From SIG578 sp045543635 (lineage in GTDB: Bacteria; Bacillota; Clostridia; Oscillospirales; Ruminococcaceae), in contig JAZQMT010000030.1 of NCBI GenBank assembly GCA_045543635.1, positions 1 to 13,592 of the forward strand: a DNA stretch of 13,592 bases, given 5' to 3'. Made by a program: the position numbers and the translations under genes. Shown here one piece after another: positions 1 to 7,035 of this stretch (the first letter of the stretch is position 1; the number at the start of each line of letters is the position of its first letter). The notes under the pieces are model-generated. The model ran no database searches. It saw only the letters and a program-made list of their open reading frames with translations, and was not told the DNA's origin.

Positions 1-31
1 CCGCCCAATTTTAAATTATATCAAGACGATA

Positions 32-42
32 AACCGTCCCCT
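32..42 (+). repeat. GC-rich 11-base motif AACCGTCCCCT, copy 1
   Basis: The motif AACCGTCCCCT stands out in very AT-rich surroundings and recurs in the same orientation at 745-755. On the minus strand it reads AGGGGACGGTT. From memory this resembles the short dispersed repeats associated with REP-type (RAYT, IS200-like) transposases in Firmicutes, but no transposase is present here and the family link is unverified. It lies just beyond the stop of the membrane-protein gene at 77-496. Confidence 0.45.
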
Positions 43-76
43 GATTGATGAAATATCCATAACCAAAGATTATTTA

Positions 77-496
77 TTAGAATAGAATATTAGGATACAC
101 TTCCTTCAACTTAGGGAAAATATCTTTCTCTGTACGAAAAAGGCCAGCCATTCTTGACAAATAAGCTTTTTTGTTATTGGACAAAAAGAAAATGTATCTA
201 TAAGGTGTTCTTTTAATTTTTTCAACTTCTGAATGCTGGAAAATCATTTTATTTCCGCTTGCATAAATCAAATATGCGTACTTTTCATCTGCAGTAAAGT
301 TGATTGCCATTGAATTAAAAAAATAGTTTAGCCCAAACAAAATAGTAAGAAGAAAGGCTGTGATAGCAATTATTAATAATATTTGCAGATAATTATGTTC
401 ATGCAGTTTTGCTGGAACTGTAATTATAAGAATAATCGCTAAGAAACTAAGCACAAACCACTTGAAACCTTTTAAAAAAGTGTAAAAGTTATTCAT
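77..496 (-). CDS. Small two-helix membrane protein, unknown function
   Basis: This 139-residue protein is not recognised. Two hydrophobic segments are visible, at about residues 12-28 and 37-60, joined by a short polar loop. A soluble C-terminal part follows (about 62-139) with alternating short beta-like stretches and motifs such as FLSNNKKAYLSRM. The shape, two helices followed by a small beta-rich domain, is reminiscent of bacterial proteins with a PH-like domain, but this is inference from pattern only. The ATG overlaps the stop of the upstream ORF in an ATGA arrangement, which suggests translational coupling. A GGAGG lies 15 bases upstream (512-516), farther than usual. The region is more AT-rich than the housekeeping genes later in the window and looks accessory. 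Confidence 0.65.
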   Translation of the reverse strand: MNNFYTFLKGFKWFVLSFLAIILIITVPAKLHEHNYLQILLIIAITAFLLTILFGLNYFFNSMAINFTADEKYAYLIYASGNKMIFQHSEVEKIKRTPYRYIFFLSNNKKAYLSRMAGLFRTEKDIFPKLKEVYPNILF

Positions 497-732
497 TTGA
501 CTTTTATTTTTCCTCCCTTGTACAGATAAATTGTTTTCTTTAATGGACGAATATAAATTTCAACATATCCGTTTCGTTTTGTCACAACAACATTTAATGA
601 CAGAAACCATAAAGACTTTTTTACATTGTTTCGCCATGTCTTCAGCACAGTAAGTAGGTTGAACTGCCACAATTTGCCCGTATATCCTATTTTTGTCTCA
701 AAATATGGTACTGCAGCAAGGGAAACTCCCAC
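493..732 (-). CDS. 79-residue ORF, probably the 3' part of a truncated gene
   Basis: The product is not recognised. The only possible start is a GTG at 730-732 with a poor ribosome site (GGAT close upstream). The frame stays open upstream to about 801, past the repeat at 745-755 and into the 3' end of the lipoprotein gene, with no ATG, GTG or TTG in frame. The first residues (VSLAAVPYFETKIGYTG) read like the interior of a protein rather than an N-terminus. The C-terminal part is basic and beta-like (VVVTKRNGYVEIYI) with no clear membrane helix. Its stop overlaps the ATG of the next gene by ATGA, so the pair was probably once one transcription unit. I judge it a remnant or a gene whose 5' end was replaced at the repeat, but a genuine small protein cannot be excluded. 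Confidence 0.4.
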   Translation of the reverse strand: MGVSLAAVPYFETKIGYTGKLWQFNLLTVLKTWRNNVKKSLWFLSLNVVVTKRNGYVEIYIRPLKKTIYLYKGGKIKVK

Positions 733-744
733 ACCATATCCAAG

Positions 745-755
745 AACCGTCCCCT
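745..755 (+). repeat. GC-rich 11-base motif AACCGTCCCCT, copy 2
   Basis: This is the second, same-orientation copy of the motif at 32-42, here with flanks reading GAACCGTCCCCTTGTGTGCC. It falls exactly between the TAA stop of the lipoprotein gene (764-766) and the doubtful GTG of the 79-residue ORF, so it may mark a recombination or insertion junction. Confidence 0.45.
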
Positions 756-763
756 TGTGTGCC

Positions 764-1240
764 TTATAATAGTGTAATTTCGTTTGGAATAATGGTATAG
801 ATTAAAATATTGCTTTTATTTTGCAAATTTTGATTTGGTTTAATCCAATAAATATAATACGGATGAAACTCTTTTTCATTCTTTTTTTCAATGATATACT
901 CTTTATAATTTATTCCAAAATCAATAACCGAATCCATTTGAATACCGTAATTAATTAATTCACCTGTAATTAAAGGTGGCAATTCATCTTGTTTATTATA
1001 AAAATATTCATTTTTTAAAAACTCTTTTTCTGAGACATATAATTCTATAATAATAGTAGTAGAATTTTCGTCTTTATCCGTAACTTTGATATCAAGAACT
1101 TCACAAGCTAATTGTTTTGCACCAATTAGATCCAATACTCCCTCTCTGTCATAAGAATACTTTGAATTATTATGTTTGCACGATGAAAATAAGACTATCA
1201 GAAATATAATACAAGTACATAACAAAAACATTTTTTTCAC
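764..1240 (-). CDS. Small lipoprotein of unknown function
   Basis: This 158-residue secreted protein begins with a signal peptide (MKKMFLLCTCIIFLIVLF) followed by the lipobox FSSC, with the lipidated cysteine at residue 21. It should therefore be anchored on the outer face of the membrane. The mature part is rich in Lys, Glu, Tyr and Ile and has no motif I recognise. The GTG start at 1238-1240 is supported by AGGGAAG about seven bases upstream; the internal ATG three codons later has worse spacing. The gene follows htrA after 84 bases without an obvious terminator, so read-through from htrA is possible. Its TAA stop lies directly against the repeat at 745-755, so its original C-terminus could have been altered there. 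Confidence 0.7.
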   Translation of the reverse strand: MKKMFLLCTCIIFLIVLFSSCKHNNSKYSYDREGVLDLIGAKQLACEVLDIKVTDKDENSTTIIIELYVSEKEFLKNEYFYNKQDELPPLITGELINYGIQMDSVIDFGINYKEYIIEKKNEKEFHPYYIYWIKPNQNLQNKSNILIYTIIPNEITLL

Positions 1241-1324
1241 GAAATCACTTCCCTATTTTTGACCATCAACCCATTATCAACTGAAATTCCTATCCTATCG
1301 TTCTATAACTAGTTATCCTTCTAT

Positions 1325-2935
1325 TTATTTGTTTCCTTTATCTTCCGAGAGAATAACATCAACCTCAAAGGTTTTTGAACTGGACATTCTTGTGCCTATT
1401 CGATATACCGTTAAACGAACGGTATCGCCCGGTTTTTTTGTTTGCAACACAGAATACACAGCACTTGTTGAAGATATAGCTCGGCCATCTATTTTGGTGA
1501 TAATATCATTTATCTCAATATCTTTTGTTGCAATATCACATTCTTCATCAATTTCGGTGATAAGCAATCCGGCAGGAATGGTATTATTATAATACTGCGA
1601 AACAATTTCTGTAATTAATTGGAAGCTAATTCCAATCTTTGCTCTGTTTTTGACATAACCATACTGCTGAAGGTCACCAACAATAGGAATGGCCTCGTTA
1701 ACAGGAATGGCAAATCCAAGTCCCTCATATCCATCTGCACTGATTTTAGCAGAGTTAATACCAATAACCTGACCATACATATTAACAAGCGCTCCACCCG
1801 AATTTCCTGGGTTAATCGCAGCATCAGTTTGAATATAGCTCATAGCGTATCCTGTTGTATCACTTGAAATGGTTCGATTAAGTCCAGAAACCATGCCACC
1901 GGTGCAACTACCCGCGAGGTCAAGTCCGCCGGGGTTTCCAATAGCAATAACACTTTCACCGACAACTGTCTCAGAAGAGTCCCCAAGTTCGGCAGCGGTT
2001 AATCCCGTTTCTTCAATTTTTATAACAGCAAGATCGGACTGCTCATCAAGCCCTTTTAACGTTGCACGATATTCCTCATCATTGTCAAGAACGACAGTAA
2101 TCATAGACGCACCGCTGACTACATGAGCATTTGTAATAATATATCCATCCTCACTAATGATGATACCGGAGCCTTGACTGTTAATCGTGGGAATTCCATT
2201 ATTAGCATTGACATATTGAACAATCCCCACAATTGAAGGCCTAACCTTTTCTATAACTGCTGCAGCAGTCATTGATCCGTCACTATTAGCTGTATATTCA
2301 TCTGAACCTTCAGGCTTGCTATTGATTACAAGCTTCTCATAAGAACTATTATCCTCTGTTTCCGACCTGTCGGAGGAAACAACACCGGAATTTTGATTAC
2401 CGAATATTTTGCTTATCTCACTGATAGTCCAATATCCAAACAAGCAGATTACTGTTACAATAGCAACAATTCCGACAGCAGAAACTGCAATTTTTAATCC
2501 CTTACGTTTTTTCTTTGGAGGCTGCTGAAAGCCTTGATTTCCATAATATCCCTGCTGATAGTAAGTGGGCGAATTATTATATTGTCCATTATTGTAATTA
2601 TAGTTATTATTGGAATTTGGAGTGTAACTATAATAGGTTCCCTGTGAACCATAGGATGCATTCTGACCCTGATAGCCGTTTTTCTGCCCAGAAAATTCTT
2701 CATCGGCTAAGTTAGCTGTCTGTTCAGGTTCTTTCCTTGCCCCATCAAAAGGAACAGATTCACCCCCCAACGCTCTATCAGGCGATTGTTCACCCATATT
2801 TTCCGCAGAATGAGAATTAACCACTGTTTCTGCAGTAGTTTCTTGCTCAATGGAAATAGTATTTTCCTTTTGATTTTCGGCAATGGGTGGTTGATCATTC
2901 TTATTAGAGGTGTTAAAAATATTATCGTCAGCCAT
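1325..2935 (-). CDS. htrA: Membrane-anchored HtrA/DegP-type serine protease
   Basis: This ATP-independent protease of the HtrA (S1C) family degrades misfolded proteins outside the membrane. Residues 1-145 are a long cytoplasmic tail, acidic at first and then rich in Tyr, Asn, Gln and Gly (about 88-137). A KKKRK stop signal and a single membrane helix follow (about 148-170). The trypsin-like domain (about 222-425) shows the full triad: His271 in TNAHVV, Asp301 in SDLAVI and Ser379 in GNSGGA. One PDZ domain occupies about 430-527. Overall length of 536 is longer than the usual 400-450 of Gram-positive relatives because of the tail. AGGAGGAG lies five bases before the ATG. The gene follows the kinase by 95 bases; a TATACT sits in that gap without a convincing -35. 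The two-component genes upstream suggest envelope-stress control as in CssRS/HtrA of Bacillus (inference). Confidence 0.95.
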   Translation of the reverse strand: MADDNIFNTSNKNDQPPIAENQKENTISIEQETTAETVVNSHSAENMGEQSPDRALGGESVPFDGARKEPEQTANLADEEFSGQKNGYQGQNASYGSQGTYYSYTPNSNNNYNYNNGQYNNSPTYYQQGYYGNQGFQQPPKKKRKGLKIAVSAVGIVAIVTVICLFGYWTISEISKIFGNQNSGVVSSDRSETEDNSSYEKLVINSKPEGSDEYTANSDGSMTAAAVIEKVRPSIVGIVQYVNANNGIPTINSQGSGIIISEDGYIITNAHVVSGASMITVVLDNDEEYRATLKGLDEQSDLAVIKIEETGLTAAELGDSSETVVGESVIAIGNPGGLDLAGSCTGGMVSGLNRTISSDTTGYAMSYIQTDAAINPGNSGGALVNMYGQVIGINSAKISADGYEGLGFAIPVNEAIPIVGDLQQYGYVKNRAKIGISFQLITEIVSQYYNNTIPAGLLITEIDEECDIATKDIEINDIITKIDGRAISSTSAVYSVLQTKKPGDTVRLTVYRIGTRMSSSKTFEVDVILSEDKGNK

Positions 2936-3030
2936 AAAAGCTCCTCCTAAATAATTTGCTATTTATAGTATAAATGAAAAATATGAACATATTAAAACAG
3001 AAATTCAAAAAATCTTTAACAAAAGACAAA

Positions 3031-4509
3031 CTATTTCTTTAAAAAACGCCGCTCATGTGTATTTTTTTCTTCTAAAGATTCTGTATAAAGAGGCAGTCCG
3101 AATATAAATTCCGTGTATTCTCCCTGCAAACTTCCGACAGTAATATTCCCGCCGTGCATATCTAGAATAGTTTTAACGATATGAAGCCCTAAACCGACAC
3201 CGTTTTTATCAAGTCCACGGGATTTATCCGTTTTGTAGAAGCGGTCAAACACATGGTTTAATTCCTCTCGGGAAAGACCGTTACCGCTATTTTTTACATG
3301 AACATACGCTTTTTCGTTATCCGCTACTGCAGTAAACTCCAGATAACCGCCCACATTACAAAACTTTACTGCATTATCAATAAGATTATATACTACCTGA
3401 TGAATAAGGTCCTTATCGCCGAAAACAATTATTTTTTCCATATCAGCGAGACCTCTAATGTCGATTTGTTTGTCTTCTATTTTCTTTTCAAAGCTAAAAA
3501 GAGTGGTGAAAATAATGTCACTGATATTAAACGGAGCAGCATTGAGTTTGGTTTCCCCTGCTTCTATTTTTGCAACATTGAGCATTGCTTTTACAAGCCT
3601 CGAAAGGCGCTTGACCTCGTCAGAAACAAGTTTAAGGTAATACTCCTGCTGCTCTTTCGCAATTGTACCGTCCAAAATCCCATCAATAAATCCACCGATC
3701 GTAGTCATTGGGGTTTTCAATTCATGAGAAACATTTGCAATAAAATTCTTTCGCATGCTTTCAAGTTCGGCAAGAGAATCCGCCATCTGATTAAAGGAAA
3801 GCGCAAGCTCTCCAACTTCATCCATGCTATGATAGGAAACTCGCGCAGAAAAATCACCTTGCCCAAAAGACTTGGCAGCGGCACTCATTTGGCGAAGCGG
3901 ACGAGCCAAAATAATCGTAAGAACATATATTACTACGCTAGACATAAGAACGGCTATAATTGCAGCAATCAGGAACATTTTAACTATATCGGCAATCAAT
4001 GCACCCAGCGCATCTGCTGATGTTGAAGCAAAAATGTAGCCTATTGTTTGTGCGCCATCATCAATCTGTATAGCGCGGCCAACTGAATAATGAAGCGAGG
4101 TGTACATTCCGCCGAGTCGACCGTATTCCTGATATTCAGAACCTTTGTCCATTACCAGCAAAATACTTTTTGGCACCTGCTTTGTAACGTGAGAGCAATC
4201 GGCATCTTCTGTGCAAAGCAATATGTTTCCATCCGCATCTGTAAAAAACATTACTCCGTTTGCAATATCTGCCATTGAGCCATAAAATTGACGAAGCACT
4301 CGTTTTTCAAGGTATCTCTCACCGTTTGACTGATAGTTATACACGGTAAAAGCCGCGGCTTTGGAAACATTTTCAGAAAGCATTTGCTGACGCTCGGTTC
4401 GTAAATAACGGGAAATCAACACACTAAATATCGTTCCCAAAAACACGAGACTTGATAATATGATAACAGTACAAACCGTAAAATACTTAGCAAACAGGCT
4501 TTTTCTCAT
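3031..4509 (-). CDS. HAMP-containing sensor histidine kinase
   Basis: This 492-residue membrane sensor kinase phosphorylates the regulator encoded just upstream. Helix 1 is at about 12-34 and helix 2 at about 176-200. They enclose an extracytoplasmic sensor region (about 35-175) that looks PAS-like (VMFFTDADGNILL) and contains Cys99 and Cys105. A HAMP linker (about 201-250) leads to the HisKA domain with the phosphorylated His262 in SHELKTP. The ATPase domain shows the N box (NLIDNAVKF, Asn375/Asn379), the G1-like NSGNGL, the F box FDRFYKTDKSR and the G2 box GVGLGLHIVK (437-446). All catalytic elements are intact. The ATG is six bases after the regulator's stop, so the two are co-translated. 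Architecture is of the PhoR/ResE/CssS kind; the signal is unknown. Confidence 0.93.
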   Translation of the reverse strand: MRKSLFAKYFTVCTVIILSSLVFLGTIFSVLISRYLRTERQQMLSENVSKAAAFTVYNYQSNGERYLEKRVLRQFYGSMADIANGVMFFTDADGNILLCTEDADCSHVTKQVPKSILLVMDKGSEYQEYGRLGGMYTSLHYSVGRAIQIDDGAQTIGYIFASTSADALGALIADIVKMFLIAAIIAVLMSSVVIYVLTIILARPLRQMSAAAKSFGQGDFSARVSYHSMDEVGELALSFNQMADSLAELESMRKNFIANVSHELKTPMTTIGGFIDGILDGTIAKEQQEYYLKLVSDEVKRLSRLVKAMLNVAKIEAGETKLNAAPFNISDIIFTTLFSFEKKIEDKQIDIRGLADMEKIIVFGDKDLIHQVVYNLIDNAVKFCNVGGYLEFTAVADNEKAYVHVKNSGNGLSREELNHVFDRFYKTDKSRGLDKNGVGLGLHIVKTILDMHGGNITVGSLQGEYTEFIFGLPLYTESLEEKNTHERRFLKK

Positions 4510-4515
4510 ACTGCC

Positions 4516-5220
4516 TTACTCAATTCCCTTTACTTCAAATTTATATCCTACACCCCAAACAGTTTTAAGTGACCAATCTTCGCAAATGCCCTCTAGCTTT
4601 TCACGAAGGCGTTTAACATGAACATCAACTGTTCTTGAATCACCGTAATACTCAAAGCCCCAAACCTCATCAAGAAGCTGATCACGCGTGTAAACACGGT
4701 TGGGATTGCTCGCAAGATGGAAAAGAAGCTCCAACTCCTTGGGAGGAGTGTCGATAACCATACCGTCTACCTTTAATTCATAGCTTTCCAGATTAATCGA
4801 GAGTTTATTAAAGCTAACAATTTTTTTATTAACCGTCTCTGTTTCCAAAACCTGAGCAGTACGGCGCAAAATAGCCTTAATACGAGCAACAACCTCTTTG
4901 GAATCGAAGGGTTTTACAACATAATCGTCTGCTCCAAGTTCAAGTCCCAAAACCTTGTCAATCGTTTCACTCTTAGCGGTAAGCATAATAATAGGGCACT
5001 GTGAGGTTTTGCGAATTTCACGACAAACCTGCCAACCGTCCATATTCGGCATCATGACATCAAGAAGAATAAGATCGGGAAGCTCTCTGCGAAATTTTTC
5101 AAGTCCTTCATTTCCGTCAAATGCCAAAGTTACTGTATATCCTTCTTTTTCCAGATAAAGACGCAGCAGTTCACATATATTTTTATCATCATCAACGACC
5201 AGAATTTTATTTTGTGCCAT
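4516..5220 (-). CDS. OmpR/PhoB-family response regulator
   Basis: This 234-residue DNA-binding response regulator is the partner of the adjacent kinase. The receiver domain (1-115) has the acidic pair Asp10-Asp11, the phosphorylated Asp54 in LLDVMMP, Thr81 and Lys103 in KPF. A winged-helix domain (about 133-232) contains the recognition-helix signature RTVDVHVKRLREKL and ends with the wing TVWGVGYKFE. I place the start at the ATG 5218-5220, giving MAQNKILVVDDD, because AGGAG at 5230-5234 is nine bases from it but directly abuts the upstream in-frame ATG at 5227-5229. The second half of the operon (kinase, then htrA) suggests that it governs an envelope-stress response, but its targets cannot be read from sequence alone. 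Confidence 0.95.
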   Translation of the reverse strand: MAQNKILVVDDDKNICELLRLYLEKEGYTVTLAFDGNEGLEKFRRELPDLILLDVMMPNMDGWQVCREIRKTSQCPIIMLTAKSETIDKVLGLELGADDYVVKPFDSKEVVARIKAILRRTAQVLETETVNKKIVSFNKLSINLESYELKVDGMVIDTPPKELELLFHLASNPNRVYTRDQLLDEVWGFEYYGDSRTVDVHVKRLREKLEGICEDWSLKTVWGVGYKFEVKGIE

Positions 5221-5229
5221 AGCGTTCAT

Positions 5230-5234
5230 CTCCT
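5230..5234 (-). promoter_or_regulatory. Ribosome site deciding the regulator start
   Basis: AGGAG on the minus strand touches the ATG at 5227-5229 with zero spacing but is nine bases from the ATG at 5218-5220. The downstream ATG is therefore the better start of the response regulator. Confidence 0.6.
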
Positions 5235-5254
5235 GACTTTAGTCTTTTAAAGCA

Positions 5255-5277
5255 AGTATACCGTATGTTCGTGAACA
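5255..5277 (-). promoter_or_regulatory. Probable promoter of the two-component operon with palindromic operator
   Basis: On the minus strand a -10-like TATACT occupies 5255-5260, 20 bases before the AGGAG. There is no good -35 at 17 bases. Instead a 12-base interrupted palindrome, TGTTC-GT-GAACA on the plus strand (5266-5277), fills the region between the -10 and where the -35 should be, a typical place for an activator or repressor to bind. This is motif reading only. Confidence 0.3.
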
Positions 5278-5289
5278 ATTTTTTAACCT

Positions 5290-5308
5290 TTTATTTCCCG
5301 GGAATAAA
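5290..5308. other. Imperfect inverted repeat around CCCGGG
   Basis: The core TTCCCGGGAA (5295-5304) is a perfect palindrome, and the arms extend to TTTATT / AATAAA with one extra T. It sits between the stop of the transglutaminase-like gene and the regulator promoter. It lacks a loop and a downstream T-tract, so it is a poor intrinsic terminator; a protein-binding site is equally possible. Confidence 0.25.
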
Positions 5309-5314
5309 TTTTTA

Positions 5315-6406
5315 TTAATCATTTATTCCCCAAGTAAATCTACTGTATTCATCAGTAAAAGCCACAATACCATCTCTGTTTTGGTTCATTTCCCAACTTA
5401 CTATCCGCGAAAAATCCTCAAATCGAGCAGAATTAGCTTTAGGAATATCACTTGTAAACCAAGACCACTCACCTGAATAAATTCCATTGCCATCAATATA
5501 CTGTAAAACTCTTTCCCTTGTCATTCCGAAAAACCTAAGCCCTGTTCCCTCTGTTTCCTTTTGTTCCGAATATATATCACAGTGATACCATTTGGAATTA
5601 ATTTGTATCATATTCCATGTCTTATAATTTTGAGTATTCCAGCTGCTTACAGTTTTACATTCAATACCAAGCTGCATGAGCAGAAAAGAATATAGGGCAG
5701 AAACAGAAGCTGCAGTTCCCTTTTTCTCAATTAATGTATGATATATGTCAGTCGCCGTATCTGTAGCCTCATCTTCTGTTTCAAAGGGAGAACCCTCAGA
5801 CGATGCGATTTCAGATGATGCTATATTGGAAGAAACGTCTGTATAAACCGGAGTTTCATTTTCAATCTCAATATTTTGTGCAAGCCATGCGTAGAGCGAA
5901 ATTGCAGCAATTACATCGTCATCATTATTCTCAACACAGGCATCAAACACTTGCTGCACAGCAGCTTTAAATGCCTGAATTTTTTCGTCATGTGTTTGCT
6001 CATATTCATAAGAAATCATAATTTGACTATTTGCTAAATCATAGCGATAATCGGAAATAAGCGCAGCAAACGGAAAATTTTCACCAATAGCAAAACGAAT
6101 ATTATCGTAATCATCTCTCGAAGGCATGGAAACAGTTTTCTGATGCTCTAGAACCGCATCAACGAATCTTTTGTAAAGCGAAGTTCCACCCAAAGCTTGT
6201 TTAACATCCCGCGGAAGAACATATGGATCAAAAGCAAAGGTAAAACTTCCGTCATTTTCTGTTTTGGCAATACCCGACGATGCTTCTACATATGAAATAT
6301 TAGAAGATTCCCCCGAAACTCCCTCAACTTCTTTTTTAGCGCATGACACAAAACATAGCGGAATAAACAAGCATAAAATAAGCAAGAAAGAAACTATTTT
6401 TTTCAT
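5315..6406 (-). CDS. Lipoprotein with inactive transglutaminase-like domain
   Basis: This 363-residue protein is anchored outside the membrane by a lipobox, FVSC with Cys22, after a clear signal peptide. Residues about 55-180 form a helical N-terminal part common in such proteins, then a Ser/Glu-rich linker (about 189-216). Residues about 217-300 match the transglutaminase-like core: YHTLIEKKGTA, then LLMQLGIECKTV, then TWNMIQINSKWYHCD. In active members the pattern is G-x-C, HAWN and WYHVD; here the Cys position is Ala232, the His position is Lys262 and only Asp277 remains. It should therefore not catalyse cysteine-protease or transglutaminase chemistry and more likely binds a peptide or wall ligand (inference). 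GGAGG is well placed before the ATG. It precedes the two-component genes on the same strand and has its own promoter at 6438-6466. Confidence 0.8.
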   Translation of the reverse strand: MKKIVSFLLILCLFIPLCFVSCAKKEVEGVSGESSNISYVEASSGIAKTENDGSFTFAFDPYVLPRDVKQALGGTSLYKRFVDAVLEHQKTVSMPSRDDYDNIRFAIGENFPFAALISDYRYDLANSQIMISYEYEQTHDEKIQAFKAAVQQVFDACVENNDDDVIAAISLYAWLAQNIEIENETPVYTDVSSNIASSEIASSEGSPFETEDEATDTATDIYHTLIEKKGTAASVSALYSFLLMQLGIECKTVSSWNTQNYKTWNMIQINSKWYHCDIYSEQKETEGTGLRFFGMTRERVLQYIDGNGIYSGEWSWFTSDIPKANSARFEDFSRIVSWEMNQNRDGIVAFTDEYSRFTWGIND

Positions 6407-6437
6407 TTATTTCAACCTCCGACATATTCCTTTTTAT

Positions 6438-6466
6438 ATTATATCAAATAAAAATATTTTTTTAAA
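6438..6466 (-). promoter_or_regulatory. Promoter of the transglutaminase-like lipoprotein gene
   Basis: On the minus strand a perfect -10 TATAAT (6438-6443) is 17 bases from TTTAAA (6461-6466), a partial -35 match of four out of six. It lies about 30 bases before the start codon and back to back with the plus-strand promoter at 6485-6513. Confidence 0.55.
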
Positions 6467-6484
6467 GACTTTTTTATTAAATGC

Positions 6485-6513
6485 TTTACATATATTATAA
6501 AATAAATTATAAT
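6485..6513 (+). promoter_or_regulatory. Promoter of the DedA-like gene
   Basis: TTTACA (6485-6490) and TATAAT (6508-6513) are separated by exactly 17 bases, a near-consensus housekeeping promoter. It leaves a leader of roughly 25 bases that carries AGGAG at 6533-6537. Confidence 0.75.
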
Positions 6514-6545
6514 GTATACGCATTTTAGTTTTAGGAGATGATTAG

Positions 6546-7031
6546 GTGTTCACAAAATACCTTTTATTATTTTTAGTTTCTATGATTCCCATTATAGAGT
6601 TACGTGGCGCTATCCCCATTGGTGTTGGCTGGGGGCTGGACCTTCCTCTCTGCTATATTATAAGTGTAATTGGAAACATTCTTCCTGTTCCTTTTATTAT
6701 CCTTTTTGGCAAATACATTCTAACACAGCTTGCTAAAATAAAAAAGATTGGTCCATTTTTTCAAAAAATTATTGATAGAGCAAACAAAAAAGCTCTTACT
6801 CTCGGAAAAGCACAGTTTTGGGGACTTTTCATTTTTGTTGCTATTCCTCTCCCCGGAACTGGCGCATGGACAGGCTCACTGATTGCCGCAATATTACAAA
6901 TGCGCATGAAAAAAGCAATTCCCGCTATCGCGCTCGGCGTTGTCACAAGCGGTGTAATTATGCTTTTACTTTCCCTTGCGGTTAAAGCGGGTATTTTAAC
7001 CGGACTTGATATGTTTGCAAACTATGCATAA
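6546..7031 (+). CDS. Small multidrug-export family (COG2426-like) membrane protein
   Basis: This 161-residue integral membrane protein belongs to the family annotated as small multi-drug export protein, related to DedA proteins. Hydrophobic segments lie at about 4-17, 33-60, 91-104 and 123-150. Two re-entrant-like motifs are diagnostic: ELRGAIP at residues 18-24 and PLPGTGAWTG at 101-110. The family name is historical; related DedA proteins act on lipid carriers or proton-dependent transport, and the true substrate is unknown. The start is a GTG at 6546, eight bases after AGGAG (6533-6537); no in-frame ATG is nearby. It is a single-gene unit with its own promoter and a strong terminator at 7036-7084. 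Confidence 0.85.
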   Translation: MFTKYLLLFLVSMIPIIELRGAIPIGVGWGLDLPLCYIISVIGNILPVPFIILFGKYILTQLAKIKKIGPFFQKIIDRANKKALTLGKAQFWGLFIFVAIPLPGTGAWTGSLIAAILQMRMKKAIPAIALGVVTSGVIMLLLSLAVKAGILTGLDMFANYA

Positions 7032-7035
7032 TAAA

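Noticed and set aside
1305..1316. Perfect 12-base palindrome ATAACTAGTTAT downstream of htrA
   Set aside because: It has no spacer loop or T-tract for a terminator and no nearby promoter that it could control; it could be chance in AT-rich DNA.
2936..3030. Possible htrA promoter with TATACT in the kinase-htrA gap
   Set aside because: No acceptable -35 lies at 16-18 bases, so it was mentioned in the htrA entry but not listed as a feature.
3298..4020. A 240-codon open frame on the plus strand opposite the histidine kinase
   Set aside because: It lies wholly antisense to a gene with every kinase motif intact. Its translation has no domain-like pattern and I saw no convincing ribosome site.
5258..5271. 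LexA-box-like sequence (minus strand CGAACATACGGTAT) by the two-component promoter
   Set aside because: Only the left half-site fits the Gram-positive SOS box. The right half departs at three positions, and damage control of this operon would be unexpected.
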